Of a stretch of 61,272 bases of DNA, positions 61,261-61,272 are shown one piece after another. The notes under the pieces were generated by a model. The model saw only the letters and a program-made list of their open reading frames with translations, made no database searches and was not told the origin of the DNA. A program made the position numbers and the translations under genes. The stretch is from positions 1-61,272 of the forward strand of contig JANRDC010000025.1 of assembly GCA_030726725.1 (NCBI GenBank), in the 5' to 3' direction. Positions within the stretch are counted from its first letter, which is position 1; each line of letters begins with the position of its first letter. The DNA is from Flavobacteriaceae bacterium. Lineage in GTDB: Bacteria > Bacteroidota > Bacteroidia > Flavobacteriales > Flavobacteriaceae.

Positions 61261-61272
61261 TTTTCCTTCTCC

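Overview
The window looks like chromosomal core DNA of a Bacteroidota member, most likely Flavobacteriales. Four things support this. Promoter -7 boxes read TAnnTTTG, often with a TTTG/TTG about 19-22 bp upstream, and Shine-Dalgarno signals are weak. The gene families are typical of the phylum: DUF5916, DUF4290, DUF4870, a ResB-CcsA fusion, a Bacteroidota-type LptD, a START-like/class IV aminotransferase pair and DUF2520. Bacillithiol genes are present (bshA, bshB1). Genes are packed tightly, with no gap over 300 bases outside genes. I see no insertion sequence, prophage, CRISPR array, integrase or toxin cassette, and no clear pseudogene.

Layout. 1-500: a leftward tRNA cluster (Ser-GCT, Pro-TGG, Arg-TCT) with its own promoter and a very long terminal hairpin. 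504-7230: a DUF5916 outer-membrane protein facing a leftward block tsaD, rsmE, THUMP-like methyltransferase, MscS channel. 7301-11641: TamB. 11783-14711: glycolysis (pfkA, gapA) and a BadF-type sugar kinase. 14708-20047: envelope biogenesis, with lptD-ridA divergent from an amidase-mlaD pair. 20052-25357: a rightward run of membrane Fe-S protein, CCG Fe-S protein, an orphan 160-aa protein, GH3 and bshA. 25358-27708: ugd and an epimerase, leading to UDP-GlcA and UDP-GalA. 27824-33723: mnmE, DUF4870, dnaN, SAM hydrolase, phoH, purC. 33738-36439: a DEDDh exonuclease, a cNMP/CBS/nucleotidyltransferase protein and tRNA-Met. 36568-42151: START-like, a degenerate aminotransferase, YqgE, HU, fmt, recQ, an ATPase. 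42236-44948: DUF493, DUF4290, murA, GNAT. 44964-50513: M20 hydrolase, Na+ symporter and a large PIG-L deacetylase. 50542-55681: maf, a KdsC-like HAD, DUF2520, then ccsBA. 55710-57582: a trans-sulfuration enzyme overlapping bshB1, then tRNA-His. 57780-61260: M28 peptidase, 4-hydroxyproline epimerase/proline racemase family protein and a TauE/SafE permease.

How the genes fit together. Envelope building is a recurring theme (TamB, LptD, MlaD, amidase, MurA, KdsC-like phosphatase, UDP-uronate synthesis). Low-molecular-weight thiol chemistry is another: bshA lies at the end of the Fe-S run, and bshB1 overlaps a PLP enzyme of the cysteine/methionine branch. The most interesting leads are the HdrDE-like Fe-S pair beside bshA, MurA with Asp in place of its catalytic Cys, an apparently dead class IV aminotransferase, a nucleotidyltransferase-exonuclease pair coupled by a TGATG junction, and candidate leaderless promoters. 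All calls rest on reading motifs by eye; no database search was run.
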